This document shows positions 1-7,467 of a stretch of 64,000 bases of DNA, piece after piece. Under the pieces are notes generated by a model. It had not been told where the DNA came from. It ran no database searches and worked only from the letters and a program-made list of their open reading frames with translations. Position numbers and translations under genes: made by a program. Source of the stretch: Lagierella sp. GTDB taxonomy: Bacteria; Bacillota; Clostridia; Tissierellales; Peptoniphilaceae. The stretch is from the NCBI RefSeq assembly GCF_029983815.1, contig NZ_JASBYU010000008.1, forward strand, positions 14,884 through 78,883. Reading direction: 5' to 3'. Numbering within the stretch: the first letter of the stretch is position 1; each line of letters starts with the position of its first letter.

Positions 1-41
1 GACAAGCCATCAAAAGAAATTATCTGTAAATATTTTTTCAT
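1..41 (-). CDS. 5' end of a minus-strand gene, cut by the window edge (possible AlkP-fold phosphodiesterase)
   Basis: An ATG on the minus strand at 41-39 follows a GGAGG Shine-Dalgarno (complement of 48-52) at normal spacing. It opens a frame reading MKKYLQIISFDGL before the window ends. Only 13 codons are visible. The ISFDGL string resembles the first metal-binding strand of alkaline-phosphatase-superfamily phosphodiesterases, but this is too short to be firm. The gene is divergent from mreB, so 42-160 should hold promoters for both. Confidence 0.5.
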   Translation of the reverse strand, partial: MKKYLQIISFDGL

Positions 42-160
42 GGTTAACCTCCAAAGATAGTATATCATTTAAATGTTAAATTTAGATGTATTCCACTGGT
101 CCTATAAATTTTAAGGGTTTTGTGATATATTTAATCTAGTATGTAGAAAGGAAGAAAGAA

Positions 161-1219
161 ATGGCAGATTTAAGAAAGAATATAGCGATTGACCTGGGTA
201 CGGCTTCGGTTTTAGTCTTTATGAGGGGAAAGGGAGTCGTTATAAATGAACCTTCTGTAGTGGCTATGGACAGTTACACCGGAAAAGTTATTTCTGTAGG
301 AAGGGAAGCAAAAAAGATGCTAGGGAGAACTCCTGGCAATATAATTGCAACTAGACCTATGAAGGATGGTGTCATTGCAGATTTCAACACTACAGAGAAG
401 ATGCTAAAGTACTTTATGGAAAAGGCCCTTGGAAAATCTTTCTTTAAACCAAATGTGGTAATCTGTGTTCCCAGTGAAATTACTCAGGTGCAAAGAAGGG
501 CAGTCATTCAGGCATCACGCTTTGCAGGTGCCAACAAGACCTATTTGATTGAGGAGCCACTGGCTGCAGCAATAGGAGCTGGAGTGGATATATCCGATGC
601 AGGTGGCAATATGATAATTGACATTGGTGGAGGAACCACTGATGTTGCAGTAATAGCTTTAGGTGGAATCATCATAAATAAATCCATTCCCGTTGCAGGG
701 GATGAATGTGACCTTGCAATCTCCGACTATATTAAAAAGAAATACAATATGATAATTGGAGAAAGGACTGCTGAAGAGATAAAGATAAATGTTGCTAGGG
801 CATCTTCTGGAAATGACAATGACCTATTTGAAGTTAAGGGAAGGAATCTAATAAACGGTCTTCCAATGCATGTATTTGTAACTTCCCATGACATTTCTGA
901 AGCCTTGGTTAAACCCTTGAATCAAATTGTGGATACTGTACATTCTGTCTTGGAACAGACTCCGCCAGAACTTGCAGCAGACCTTTTTGAAAGAGGGGCC
1001 ATTATGACGGGAGGAAGCTCTCTTATAAAGGGCCTTGACAAGAGAATTGAAGAAAAGATTGGCATAAAGGTTCAAATAGCAGAAAGTCCTGTAACTGCAG
1101 TGGTTAGAGGAACGGGAAAGGCATTAAATTGGATAGAGAAACTAGACTCCAGTGAAATGGGTGAAGAATCCAATAGAAAACGTGCCATAGAAGAAAGGCT
1201 AAAAAGGGAGAATGGGTAA
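161..1219 (+). CDS. mreB: Rod-shape-determining actin homologue MreB/Mbl
   Basis: This 352-residue protein is an actin-like ATPase that forms membrane-bound filaments and guides the elongation machinery of the cell wall. The actin-fold nucleotide motifs are intact: the phosphate-1 loop IDLGTASV near residue 11, the catalytic EEPLAAAIGAG segment, and the phosphate-2 motif DIGGGTTD with Asp154. Length is normal for MreB/Mbl. An AAAGGAAG ribosome site precedes the ATG. It stands alone, apart from the mreC-mreD-PBP2 operon at 55.7-61.4 kb, where a second, degenerate MreB lies. This is therefore probably the working filament protein, or an Mbl/MreBH-type paralogue. Its C-terminus (from about 335) is a charged tail. 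Confidence 0.93.
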   Translation: MADLRKNIAIDLGTASVLVFMRGKGVVINEPSVVAMDSYTGKVISVGREAKKMLGRTPGNIIATRPMKDGVIADFNTTEKMLKYFMEKALGKSFFKPNVVICVPSEITQVQRRAVIQASRFAGANKTYLIEEPLAAAIGAGVDISDAGGNMIIDIGGGTTDVAVIALGGIIINKSIPVAGDECDLAISDYIKKKYNMIIGERTAEEIKINVARASSGNDNDLFEVKGRNLINGLPMHVFVTSHDISEALVKPLNQIVDTVHSVLEQTPPELAADLFERGAIMTGGSSLIKGLDKRIEEKIGIKVQIAESPVTAVVRGTGKALNWIEKLDSSEMGEESNRKRAIEERLKRENG

Positions 1220-1311
1220 GATAAAATATTCTTTTTTAGCATAATTGTACAATTTTCTAAATAAGTATGGATTTTTTTATAATTTAGTGATAGAATAGGA
1301 TAAGTAGGGAG

Positions 1312-1398
1312 TTGGAACGTTTTCACAGACCCGCTTAAAATGAAATCATTACAAAAATGTATCGAAAACTGGTAAAAAGTTTAATTATATGTTAGTAT
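1312..1398 (+). promoter_or_regulatory. Possible cre-like operator and extended -10 upstream of rubrerythrin
   Basis: Bases 1312-1325 (TTGGAACGTTTTCA) match most positions of the catabolite-responsive cre consensus. Further down, TGTTAGTAT at 1390-1398 has the form of an extended -10 element about 40 bases before the rubrerythrin start. No good -35 box is visible. The window encodes a CcpA-like regulator and HPr-Ser46, so a cre site is plausible, but the match is imperfect. Confidence 0.25.
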
Positions 1399-1437
1399 AG
1401 TGGTGTAAATAATTAAATAAAAGGGGTGTTTTTGTAA

Positions 1438-1983
1438 ATGAGAGATATGACACAAGCAAATTTAAGATCTGCTTACGGTGGAGAATCACAAGCAAGAAAC
1501 AGATATGATATCTGGGGAGATATCGCAAAGAAAGATGGTTACCCAAATGTTGCAAGATTGTTCCATTGTACAGCTGATGCAGAAAAGATCCACGCAGGAT
1601 TACACTTTAAGGCTATGAAAGATGTTAAAGGGGACTTCTTAGTAGCTAGTATGGCAGGATTTGGTATTGGAAGTACTTCTGAAAACCTAGCAGCAGCTAG
1701 AGGTGGAGAAGTGTTCGAATACACTGAAATGTATCCAGCATATATCGAAGTAGCTCAAATGCAAGGCGAAGAAGAAGCTGTTAAGGCTATGAGATTTGCA
1801 GTTGAAGCAGAAAAGATACACGCTGAGTTATTTGGAAAAGCTAAAGAGGCTGTAGATTCAGGAAAAGACCTTGATAGCGAAAAAATTTACTTATGCCCTG
1901 TATGTGGATTTGTATCATTGACAGGAGAAGAAGAAGTTTGCCCTCTATGTGGATGTAAGAGAGCAATATTCGTAGAATACTAA
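1438..1983 (+). CDS. rbr: Rubrerythrin
   Basis: Rubrerythrin is a cytoplasmic non-haem iron peroxidase that reduces hydrogen peroxide with electrons from NADH or rubredoxin in anaerobes. The 181 residues start with a ferritin-like four-helix di-iron domain; iron ligands are visible in ESQARNRYD, EKIHAGLH, GEVFEYTEMYP and VEAEKIHAEL. A C-terminal rubredoxin domain follows, with CPVC (Cys153/Cys156) and CPLC (Cys168/Cys171) knuckles. The domain order is the classical one. The ATG follows an AAGGGGTG site. The gene is monocistronic between a possible promoter near 1390 and a strong terminator that begins at its stop codon. A haem catalase at 41.6 kb is a second peroxide defence. Confidence 0.95.
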   Translation: MRDMTQANLRSAYGGESQARNRYDIWGDIAKKDGYPNVARLFHCTADAEKIHAGLHFKAMKDVKGDFLVASMAGFGIGSTSENLAAARGGEVFEYTEMYPAYIEVAQMQGEEEAVKAMRFAVEAEKIHAELFGKAKEAVDSGKDLDSEKIYLCPVCGFVSLTGEEEVCPLCGCKRAIFVEY

Positions 1984-2021
1984 ATTCTAGGGAAGCCGTG
2001 CTTCCCTTAGAATTTATTTTT
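1982..2021 (+). terminator. Rho-independent terminator of rubrerythrin
   Basis: AAATTCTAGGGAAGC (1982-1996) pairs with 2000-2015 through a three-base loop with one bulged T, and a T-rich tail follows. It overlaps the rubrerythrin stop codon. Confidence 0.85.
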
Positions 2022-2034
2022 AAGGGAGATAGTT

Positions 2035-2292
2035 ATGGTTGAGGAAAAGGTTATTTTACAAAACGAAGAAGGACTGCATGCCCGCTCGGCTGCAAGGTAT
2101 TTACAACAATCGGTAAAGTTCGACTCAGATATAACTCTAGTTAAAGACGATAGGGAATATGACGGTAAAAGTATTCTTTCTATTCTTAGTATGGCTGCAT
2201 TTAAAGGAACGGAAATTCTTATTAAATGCGATGGTATTGATGAAAAGGAAGCGCTAGAAAGTCTTGTGAACTTTATAGAAAATGAATTGTAG
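2035..2292 (+). CDS. HPr-like phosphocarrier protein, separate from the PTS operon
   Basis: The 85-residue protein has the whole HPr fold. It keeps the phospho-acceptor His15 in GLHARS and the regulatory Ser46 in KSILS. The usual Pro18 after HAR is Ser18, a change seen in HPr paralogues. A true HPr (Pro18 kept) sits beside Enzyme I at 37.2 kb, so this is probably a Crh-like or system-specific paralogue. It could take part in Ser46-dependent catabolite control while being phosphorylated on His less efficiently. An AAGGGAGAT site precedes the ATG. It lies between two terminators, so it is transcribed alone or by read-through from rubrerythrin. Confidence 0.85.
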   Translation: MVEEKVILQNEEGLHARSAARYLQQSVKFDSDITLVKDDREYDGKSILSILSMAAFKGTEILIKCDGIDEKEALESLVNFIENEL

Positions 2293-2368
2293 AAATTGAG
2301 ATAAGTTTTATTAAAATATACCCGGGAGTCATTTGAGTTATGGCTGTGGGTAATTACATATTCAAATT

Positions 2369-2406
2369 AGGTCTATGAAAAAAATACTTTGAATAGGCCC
2401 TTTTTG
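2369..2406 (+). terminator. Terminator after the HPr-like gene
   Basis: GGTCTAT (about 2370-2376) pairs with ATAGGCC (2393-2399, one G-T pair), followed by CTTTTTG and a second T run. Confidence 0.65.
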
Positions 2407-2479
2407 TATTTTTAAACATCTGGAACATCCAGTAATGAGGTGGTAATTTCTAAGGACAAAATACTATTCTTTTCCTAGC

Positions 2480-2533
2480 CTATGGCAAAGGAGTCGATTT
2501 TTAAAGTATAATGATAGTATGGTTTTGCCATAG
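2480..2533 (+). promoter_or_regulatory. Ten-base inverted repeat flanking a TATAAT box
   Basis: CTATGGCAAA at 2480-2489 and its perfect complement TTTGCCATAG at 2524-2533 flank a TATAAT at 2507-2512, about 50 bases before the DUF2812 start. Arms on each side of a -10 box suit a repressor operator, though a transcript hairpin is also possible. No convincing -35 box is seen. The rest of the 2293-2563 gap holds only the terminator. Confidence 0.4.
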
Positions 2534-2563
2534 TAAAGTGAAGAATAAAAATTTGGAGGTTAT

Positions 2564-3181
2564 ATGAGAAAATTAAAGTTTTTTTTGGATCCAGTAAGTC
2601 AAGTAGCCCCCTGGTTAAATAGATGGGAAGAGCATGGATATATATTAGCCAATGTAGATAAATACACTTATATTTTCAAAGAGGATAACACAGAACTCTT
2701 ATATGAGGTTCAATACGTTGGAGATTTTAAGATAAAGGAATTACAAGGGTATAAGGATTTCTTAAGAAAAAGTGGTAAGAGATATTTTCACCTGCCTTTG
2801 GACCAGGGAGGTCTTTTAACAGGAGATCTTGGTTTTTTTAGGCCCTTTAGTAAACAGGCTGAAAAGTTGGAAAGCACCTTCTCCATGAAAAATAGGGAAT
2901 TGTTGTTAATAGAGTCTAGAAGGGACGATCCTTTAAATCCCGATAGCAATTTTGAACATCTTAGCGATGAATATGTGGGCATTTCCAAGAAGTACTTAGT
3001 CAGTTTAATTCTAGTGGTTTTAGGTGCCTTTTTGGTTCTTAGGTCCATATTAAAAGACGGCTTTAGATTTATTGCAGCAATCGCTTTAATACTTCTCTTT
3101 GTCTTTTTAATTGACTATCTTGTACTCTATATCTTTTCTAATAAAAACGCTGCAAAATATCGTTCCATGTCAAAGGAATAA
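2564..3181 (+). CDS. DUF2812-family membrane protein
   Basis: The N-terminus has the pattern of DUF2812: KLKFFLDP, then a tryptophan-rich WLNRWEEHGY segment and a short beta-rich stretch (about residues 1-80). The C-terminus holds two predicted membrane helices at about 144-160 and 169-191, so the N-terminal domain is probably cytoplasmic. DUF2812 genes in Firmicutes often accompany PadR-type regulators, but none is next to this one. The function is unknown. GGAGG precedes the ATG. An inverted repeat around a -10 box lies upstream and a structured terminator-like RNA downstream. Confidence 0.7.
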   Translation: MRKLKFFLDPVSQVAPWLNRWEEHGYILANVDKYTYIFKEDNTELLYEVQYVGDFKIKELQGYKDFLRKSGKRYFHLPLDQGGLLTGDLGFFRPFSKQAEKLESTFSMKNRELLLIESRRDDPLNPDSNFEHLSDEYVGISKKYLVSLILVVLGAFLVLRSILKDGFRFIAAIALILLFVFLIDYLVLYIFSNKNAAKYRSMSKE

Positions 3182-3218
3182 TTCAAATAATAATTAATGG
3201 GTAAATTAGAATAAAGGT

Positions 3219-3318
3219 ACCGGCGAGCAAGTTTTTTCTAATCTCTTATTCCTATATTCAAATTTTAAGGATAAAAACAAGAGATGGTATGGATATAAAT
3301 TTGAAAGCCGGTTTTTTA
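3219..3318 (+). promoter_or_regulatory. Structured leader or terminator with mutually exclusive pairings, upstream of the macro-domain gene
   Basis: ACCGGC (3219-3224) can pair with GCCGGT (3307-3312), which is followed directly by a T run, giving a terminator-like closing stem. Inside it, ATCTCTT (3241-3247) pairs with AAGAGAT (3279-3285). A competing nine-base perfect pairing is TTCAAATTT (3257-3265) with AAATTTGAA (3297-3305). These alternatives resemble a conditional terminator, but no known riboswitch class was recognised. It may simply be the terminator of the DUF2812 gene. Confidence 0.45.
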
Positions 3319-3355
3319 GTAAATTATATTGGTATTTAACCGAATGGAGGTTTCT

Positions 3356-3925
3356 ATGTTTGAAGGTATATTGGATAACGAATTACAGGAATTGTTTAAG
3401 GAAAAGTATGAGAAGGGAGAGATCTTGTTAAACCTGGGAGACATTACCAAGTTGGATGTAACGGCCATAGTAAATGCGGCGAATGAGACTCTTCTAGGCG
3501 GTGGTGGTGTGGACGGTGCCATCCATAGGGCCGCGGGACCAAAGCTATTGGAGGAATGTAAGAAGTTAAATGGCTGTAAAACTGGAGAAGCTAAAATTAC
3601 AAAGGGTTATAATCTGCCAGCTAAGTATGTGATACATACGGTTGGACCTATATATGATGAGGATAAGAATCCAGAGCTTATGTTGTCAAACTGTTATAAA
3701 AACTCTTTGGATTTGGCAGTGGAGAATAATATTGATTCTATTGCCTTTCCAAATATCTCAACTGGCGTCTATGGCTATCCTAAGGAGGAGGCTTGTAAGG
3801 TTGCAATACATTCTGTGGTGGAATGGTTTAGGGAAAATTTAAGTGACATTAAAGTTATCTTTGTATCCTTTGATGAAAATTCACTGGATATATATAAAGA
3901 AGCCTTTAAAAGTTTAGGGGTATAA
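3356..3925 (+). CDS. Macro-domain protein, probable O-acetyl-ADP-ribose / ADP-ribosyl hydrolase
   Basis: This is a 189-residue single-domain macro protein. It has the ADP-ribose-binding signature GDITKLDVTAIVNAANE, then GGGGVDGAIHRAAG, and the later strand FPNISTGVYGYP. These are the catalytic and diphosphate loops of the MacroD/YmdB group, which removes ADP-ribose from proteins or deacetylates O-acetyl-ADP-ribose. The ATG at 3356 is chosen because GGAGG (3346-3350) lies just before it; an in-frame upstream start at 3329 has no site. The PPK2 kinase gene begins 50 bases downstream, so the two may be co-transcribed. Confidence 0.88.
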   Translation: MFEGILDNELQELFKEKYEKGEILLNLGDITKLDVTAIVNAANETLLGGGGVDGAIHRAAGPKLLEECKKLNGCKTGEAKITKGYNLPAKYVIHTVGPIYDEDKNPELMLSNCYKNSLDLAVENNIDSIAFPNISTGVYGYPKEEACKVAIHSVVEWFRENLSDIKVIFVSFDENSLDIYKEAFKSLGV

Positions 3926-3975
3926 TTTCTAAATAGGTATTAGAGTTAAATTTTAAAATTAGCATGGGGTGAAAA

Positions 3976-5457
3976 ATGAGGAGTAGTTTAAACCATAGAG
4001 ATTTAAAAAAGTATGAAAATTTCAGTAAGAAGGAACTTGGCGTAAGACTTGCAAGGCTTATGAGGGTGGCTGAAGCAGAAGACATTCCAGTTCTAATAAT
4101 TATAGATGGCTTTGAGTCTTCAGGAAAGGGATATGTAATAAATGATTTAGTGGAGGAGTTAAACCCTAAATACTATGATGTTGACGTGTTTGACAGACCT
4201 TCTGAAGAGGAAAACAGATACCCCTTTATGACTAGGTTTTGGAGAAAGATTCCAAGAAAGGGTCATACTAAGGTTTTTGATAGGTCCTTTTATTTTGAGG
4301 TAATGTCAAATCCAACTCTATCCGAGAAGAAGACTAAGAAGATGGTGGACGGGATAAGTTCTATTGAAAGGGTACTCTATGATGACTATACGGTTATTGT
4401 GAAGGTCTTTTTAGAAATTTCCCAGGAGGTTCAAAAGGAGACCATAGATAAGTACCTGCATTCCAAGTACAATTCCTTCTATGTGGACAAGATAGATCTG
4501 GATCAAAATAAAAATTACGATAAATATCGAAAGCATATTAAATATGTACTGGAGGAATCTAACTTTAGCTTTGCTCCTTGGAATATTATAGATTCTACCA
4601 ATAGAAAGTCGGCATCTAAAGACGTTTTAGGACTGGTAATAGAGGAGCTAACCAAGGGAATTGAAAGGGTTGCAACAAAGAGGGAAGAGGGAATAAGGTT
4701 AAAGAGAAATTATATTCCACTAAATAGGCCAATAGACCACTTGGATATGAAAAAGAGCCTATCTCAAGAGGAGTATGACAAGGTCTATAAGGACTTACAA
4801 AGTCAAGCGGCGGACATATCCTATAGGATGTATAGTGCTGGAATTCCTTCTATTATAGTATTTGAAGGAGTGGATGCGGCTGGCAAGGACGGGGCTATAA
4901 AAAGGCTGGTTAAAAAGATGGATCCAAGGCTCTATACCGTACATGCCATCTCTGCACCGGATGAAACGGAAAATAGTTACAACTACCTATGGAGGTTCTT
5001 TACAAAGATTCCAGAAGATGGTTATATGGGAATCTTCTCCCGCTCCTGGTATGGCAGGGTGATGGTTGAGAGAGTGGAGGGCTTTGCCCAGGACAATGAA
5101 TGGGAAAGGGCCTATGATGAGATTTTGGATATGGAGAAACAGTTCTATGACCATGGTGCATTTTTGTTGAAATTCTTTGTGGTAATCGATAAGGATACTC
5201 AACTAGAAAGATTTGAGTCCAGGGAGGAAGTTCCAGATAAACAATATAAAATCACAGAAGAGGATTGGCGAAATAGGGACAAATGGGATGAATATCTAGA
5301 TGCTATGAACGAGATGTTGGATAGAACCGACGTGGAATATGCCCCTTGGGTTCTGGTTGAGGGAAATGATAAGAATTATGCAAGGGTAAAGGTCTTAGAG
5401 AAATTCATCGAGTATGGAACTAAGAGGCTTGAAGAGTTAGAAAAAGAGAAAAAATAA
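3976..5457 (+). CDS. Tandem-domain polyphosphate kinase 2 (polyphosphate:AMP phosphotransferase type)
   Basis: PPK2 enzymes move phosphate between polyphosphate and nucleotides. This 493-residue protein contains two PPK2 modules, the layout of class II polyphosphate:AMP phosphotransferases, which make ADP from AMP and polyphosphate. The C-terminal module has the standard Walker A GVDAAGKDG (Lys304) and the lid stretch FSRSWYGRVMVERVEG. The N-terminal module has a divergent Walker A, GFESSGKG (Lys51), and FDRSFYFEVM. In known class II enzymes the C-terminal module carries the activity. A GGGGTG site precedes the ATG. A terminator follows at 5502. Confidence 0.88.
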   Translation: MRSSLNHRDLKKYENFSKKELGVRLARLMRVAEAEDIPVLIIIDGFESSGKGYVINDLVEELNPKYYDVDVFDRPSEEENRYPFMTRFWRKIPRKGHTKVFDRSFYFEVMSNPTLSEKKTKKMVDGISSIERVLYDDYTVIVKVFLEISQEVQKETIDKYLHSKYNSFYVDKIDLDQNKNYDKYRKHIKYVLEESNFSFAPWNIIDSTNRKSASKDVLGLVIEELTKGIERVATKREEGIRLKRNYIPLNRPIDHLDMKKSLSQEEYDKVYKDLQSQAADISYRMYSAGIPSIIVFEGVDAAGKDGAIKRLVKKMDPRLYTVHAISAPDETENSYNYLWRFFTKIPEDGYMGIFSRSWYGRVMVERVEGFAQDNEWERAYDEILDMEKQFYDHGAFLLKFFVVIDKDTQLERFESREEVPDKQYKITEEDWRNRDKWDEYLDAMNEMLDRTDVEYAPWVLVEGNDKNYARVKVLEKFIEYGTKRLEELEKEKK

Positions 5458-5501
5458 AATTTAATAACTGAAAAGATAATAGGTCTTGTTTTGAAAAATA
5501 G

Positions 5502-5540
5502 GTCCAGGTTGATTTTATAACAAATTAACCTGGACTTTAC
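5502..5540 (+). terminator. Terminator after the PPK2 gene
   Basis: GTCCAGGTTGATTT (5502-5515) pairs with 5522-5535 over 14 bases with one G-T pair, then a T-rich tail. The following gap (5541-5816) holds a TATAAT at 5651-5656 and a nine-base inverted repeat (CTCTAAATC about 5604, GATTTAGAG 5671-5679). No gene was found there. Confidence 0.8.
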
Positions 5541-5816
5541 TATTCTATGTGGTATACTAATATTTACAATTATTTGGATTTAAAGAGAAAAATAGATGAA
5601 AACCTCTAAATCTTAAGATTTTTGTAAGAATTGAATGGTATTATTTGATGTATAATATAGACAAGGATGGGATTTAGAGATTAATTCGTAAAAAATCTTT
5701 AAATTTTTTAAAAAGTAAGTGATTTTTATGTTAGTTTTATGTTAAAATACTAATTCGTTAGGTATCAAATTTCATAAAACCATAGATATTAATACTATTA
5801 GAATGGATGGAAAAAG

Positions 5817-7325
5817 ATGAAGGGAAAAGAAAAGAACTTAAAAAAGCAAAATTTTATATCGGTGATAGTTTTGATAATGCTATCGACTTTACTTATCCTA
5901 ACCACCTTATATTTGACTTTGAATTTTAGGAACAAGGGGATTAAGGATCTTGTGTTCCAAATCAAAGGTGGAGTTGAGGGAACTTCTCCAGAGATGATGT
6001 GGGGAATTATTCTTGCCAATGTCCTTCCTTTTCTTGGAATAATGTTGGTGCTTTTAATTCCAATACTGATTATTTGGAAGAAGACTGGGTTTAGAACTAA
6101 AGAATCCAGAAGGATTAAAGCTATATATCCAATTGGGGTCTTTATTATATCCTGTGTAGCCTTTTATACATTTTTAGATGGTCCAGATTATTTAAAGGCG
6201 GTTTTTCAAGATTCAAATATGATTGGGGAAAACTATGTTAGACCTGAAAATGTAAAGCTTACATTTCCTGAAAAGAAGAGGAATCTTATCATAATATACG
6301 CTGAATCTATTGAAAATTCAATTATGAATAAGAATATCGGCGGTGGATGGGATTACTCTATAATGCCGGAGTTGGAAAAACTTGCCTTGGAAAATACGGT
6401 CTTTTCCAATACTGAAGATTTAGGTGGGTTTTATCAAACGGAAGGAACTTCCTGGAGTATTGCTGGAATAACGGCTTCTATGTCAGGGATTCCAATTAAA
6501 GGATTTTTAAACAATCAATACAAATCTACTAACTTCTTAAACGGGGCCTATTCCCTTGGGGATATCCTGAGAAAGGAAGGCTATAACAATGAAGTTATAA
6601 TGGGTTCGAAATCGGAGTTTGGTGGAAAGAGACAATTCTTTAAAAATCATGGAAATTATGACATATTCGACTTATACCATGCCATAGCCAATGGATATAT
6701 GACCTATGAGGACAAGGTATGGTGGGGATATGAAGATAGTAAGTTATTTGCCTGGTCAAAGGAAGAGGTTACAAAGTTGGCAAATAGAGAAGAGCCATTT
6801 CACTTTGTAATAGAAACGGTGAATACTCACTTTACAGACGGTTATTTGGAGCCAGGAGCAGAGGAGAAATTCTCAACACAGTATGAAAATGTTCATGCTC
6901 TTTCTTCAAAACAAATCTATGATTTTGTAGAATGGGCAAAGGGCCAGGACTTCTATGATAATACAACTATAGTAATCCTGGGAGACCATTTGGGAATGCA
7001 GGACAAGTTCTATACTGAAAATATGATGAAGGGATATGACAGGACTGTATTTAATACGATTATAAACCCTGCTATTCCAGCTAGTAACAATACAAATAGA
7101 ATTTCTACGACCTTTGACATGTACCCAACGATTTTAGCTAGTATGGGAGTAAAAATCGAAGGTGATAGACTGGGTCTTGGAACTAATCTATATTCAAATA
7201 AAAAGACTTTAGCGGAAAAGTTTGGATATAGAAACTTCAATGAAGAACTTAAGAAGAACTCTGAATTTTACAATAAGGAAATCCTAGGCGAAGACGCCGA
7301 AGATGCAATTACCATAAAAAAATAG
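5817..7325 (+). CDS. Membrane sulfatase-fold phosphoglycerol transferase (LtaS/OpgB-like)
   Basis: The N-terminus has three membrane helices (about residues 14-34, 60-85, 100-120), fewer than the five of LtaS. An extracellular sulfatase/alkaline-phosphatase-fold domain follows. Metal and catalytic residues are visible: Glu163 in YAESIE, the nucleophile Thr211 in EGTSWSIAG, and Asp390-His391 in GDHLG. The GTSW-IAG-MSGIP block is closer to the OpgB (MdoB) phosphoglycerol transferases than to typical LtaS. It probably moves glycerol phosphate from phosphatidylglycerol onto a surface polymer or glycan. The gene stands alone between terminators. Start ATG 5817 has a weak GGATGG site. Confidence 0.85.
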   Translation: MKGKEKNLKKQNFISVIVLIMLSTLLILTTLYLTLNFRNKGIKDLVFQIKGGVEGTSPEMMWGIILANVLPFLGIMLVLLIPILIIWKKTGFRTKESRRIKAIYPIGVFIISCVAFYTFLDGPDYLKAVFQDSNMIGENYVRPENVKLTFPEKKRNLIIIYAESIENSIMNKNIGGGWDYSIMPELEKLALENTVFSNTEDLGGFYQTEGTSWSIAGITASMSGIPIKGFLNNQYKSTNFLNGAYSLGDILRKEGYNNEVIMGSKSEFGGKRQFFKNHGNYDIFDLYHAIANGYMTYEDKVWWGYEDSKLFAWSKEEVTKLANREEPFHFVIETVNTHFTDGYLEPGAEEKFSTQYENVHALSSKQIYDFVEWAKGQDFYDNTTIVILGDHLGMQDKFYTENMMKGYDRTVFNTIINPAIPASNNTNRISTTFDMYPTILASMGVKIEGDRLGLGTNLYSNKKTLAEKFGYRNFNEELKKNSEFYNKEILGEDAEDAITIKK

Positions 7326-7345
7326 ACCAATAGATGAAAAAAATT

Positions 7346-7380
7346 AAAGGAGCACTGAAATTTTCAGCGCTCCTTTATTC
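7346..7380 (+). terminator. Terminator after the phosphoglycerol transferase gene
   Basis: AAAGGAGC-A-CTGAAA (7346-7360) pairs with TTTTCAG-C-GCTCCTTT (to 7376) with a single mismatch, then TATTC. The A-rich left flank means it could also act on the minus strand for aspA. Confidence 0.8.
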
Positions 7381-7398
7381 ATGTTCAAAAAAGAAGGA

Positions 7399-7432
7399 GA
7401 GCCCTTATCATGGAGAGGAGGGATAAGGGCTC
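7399..7432 (-). terminator. Terminator of aspA
   Basis: GAGCCCTTATC (7399-7409) and GATAAGGGCTC (7422-7432) form a perfect 11-base stem. On the minus strand it is followed by a T-rich stretch (complement of 7386-7398), 36 bases beyond the aspA stop. Confidence 0.8.
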
Positions 7433-7467
7433 TTGCAGAATATTATATGATTAAATTTCGAAATATC

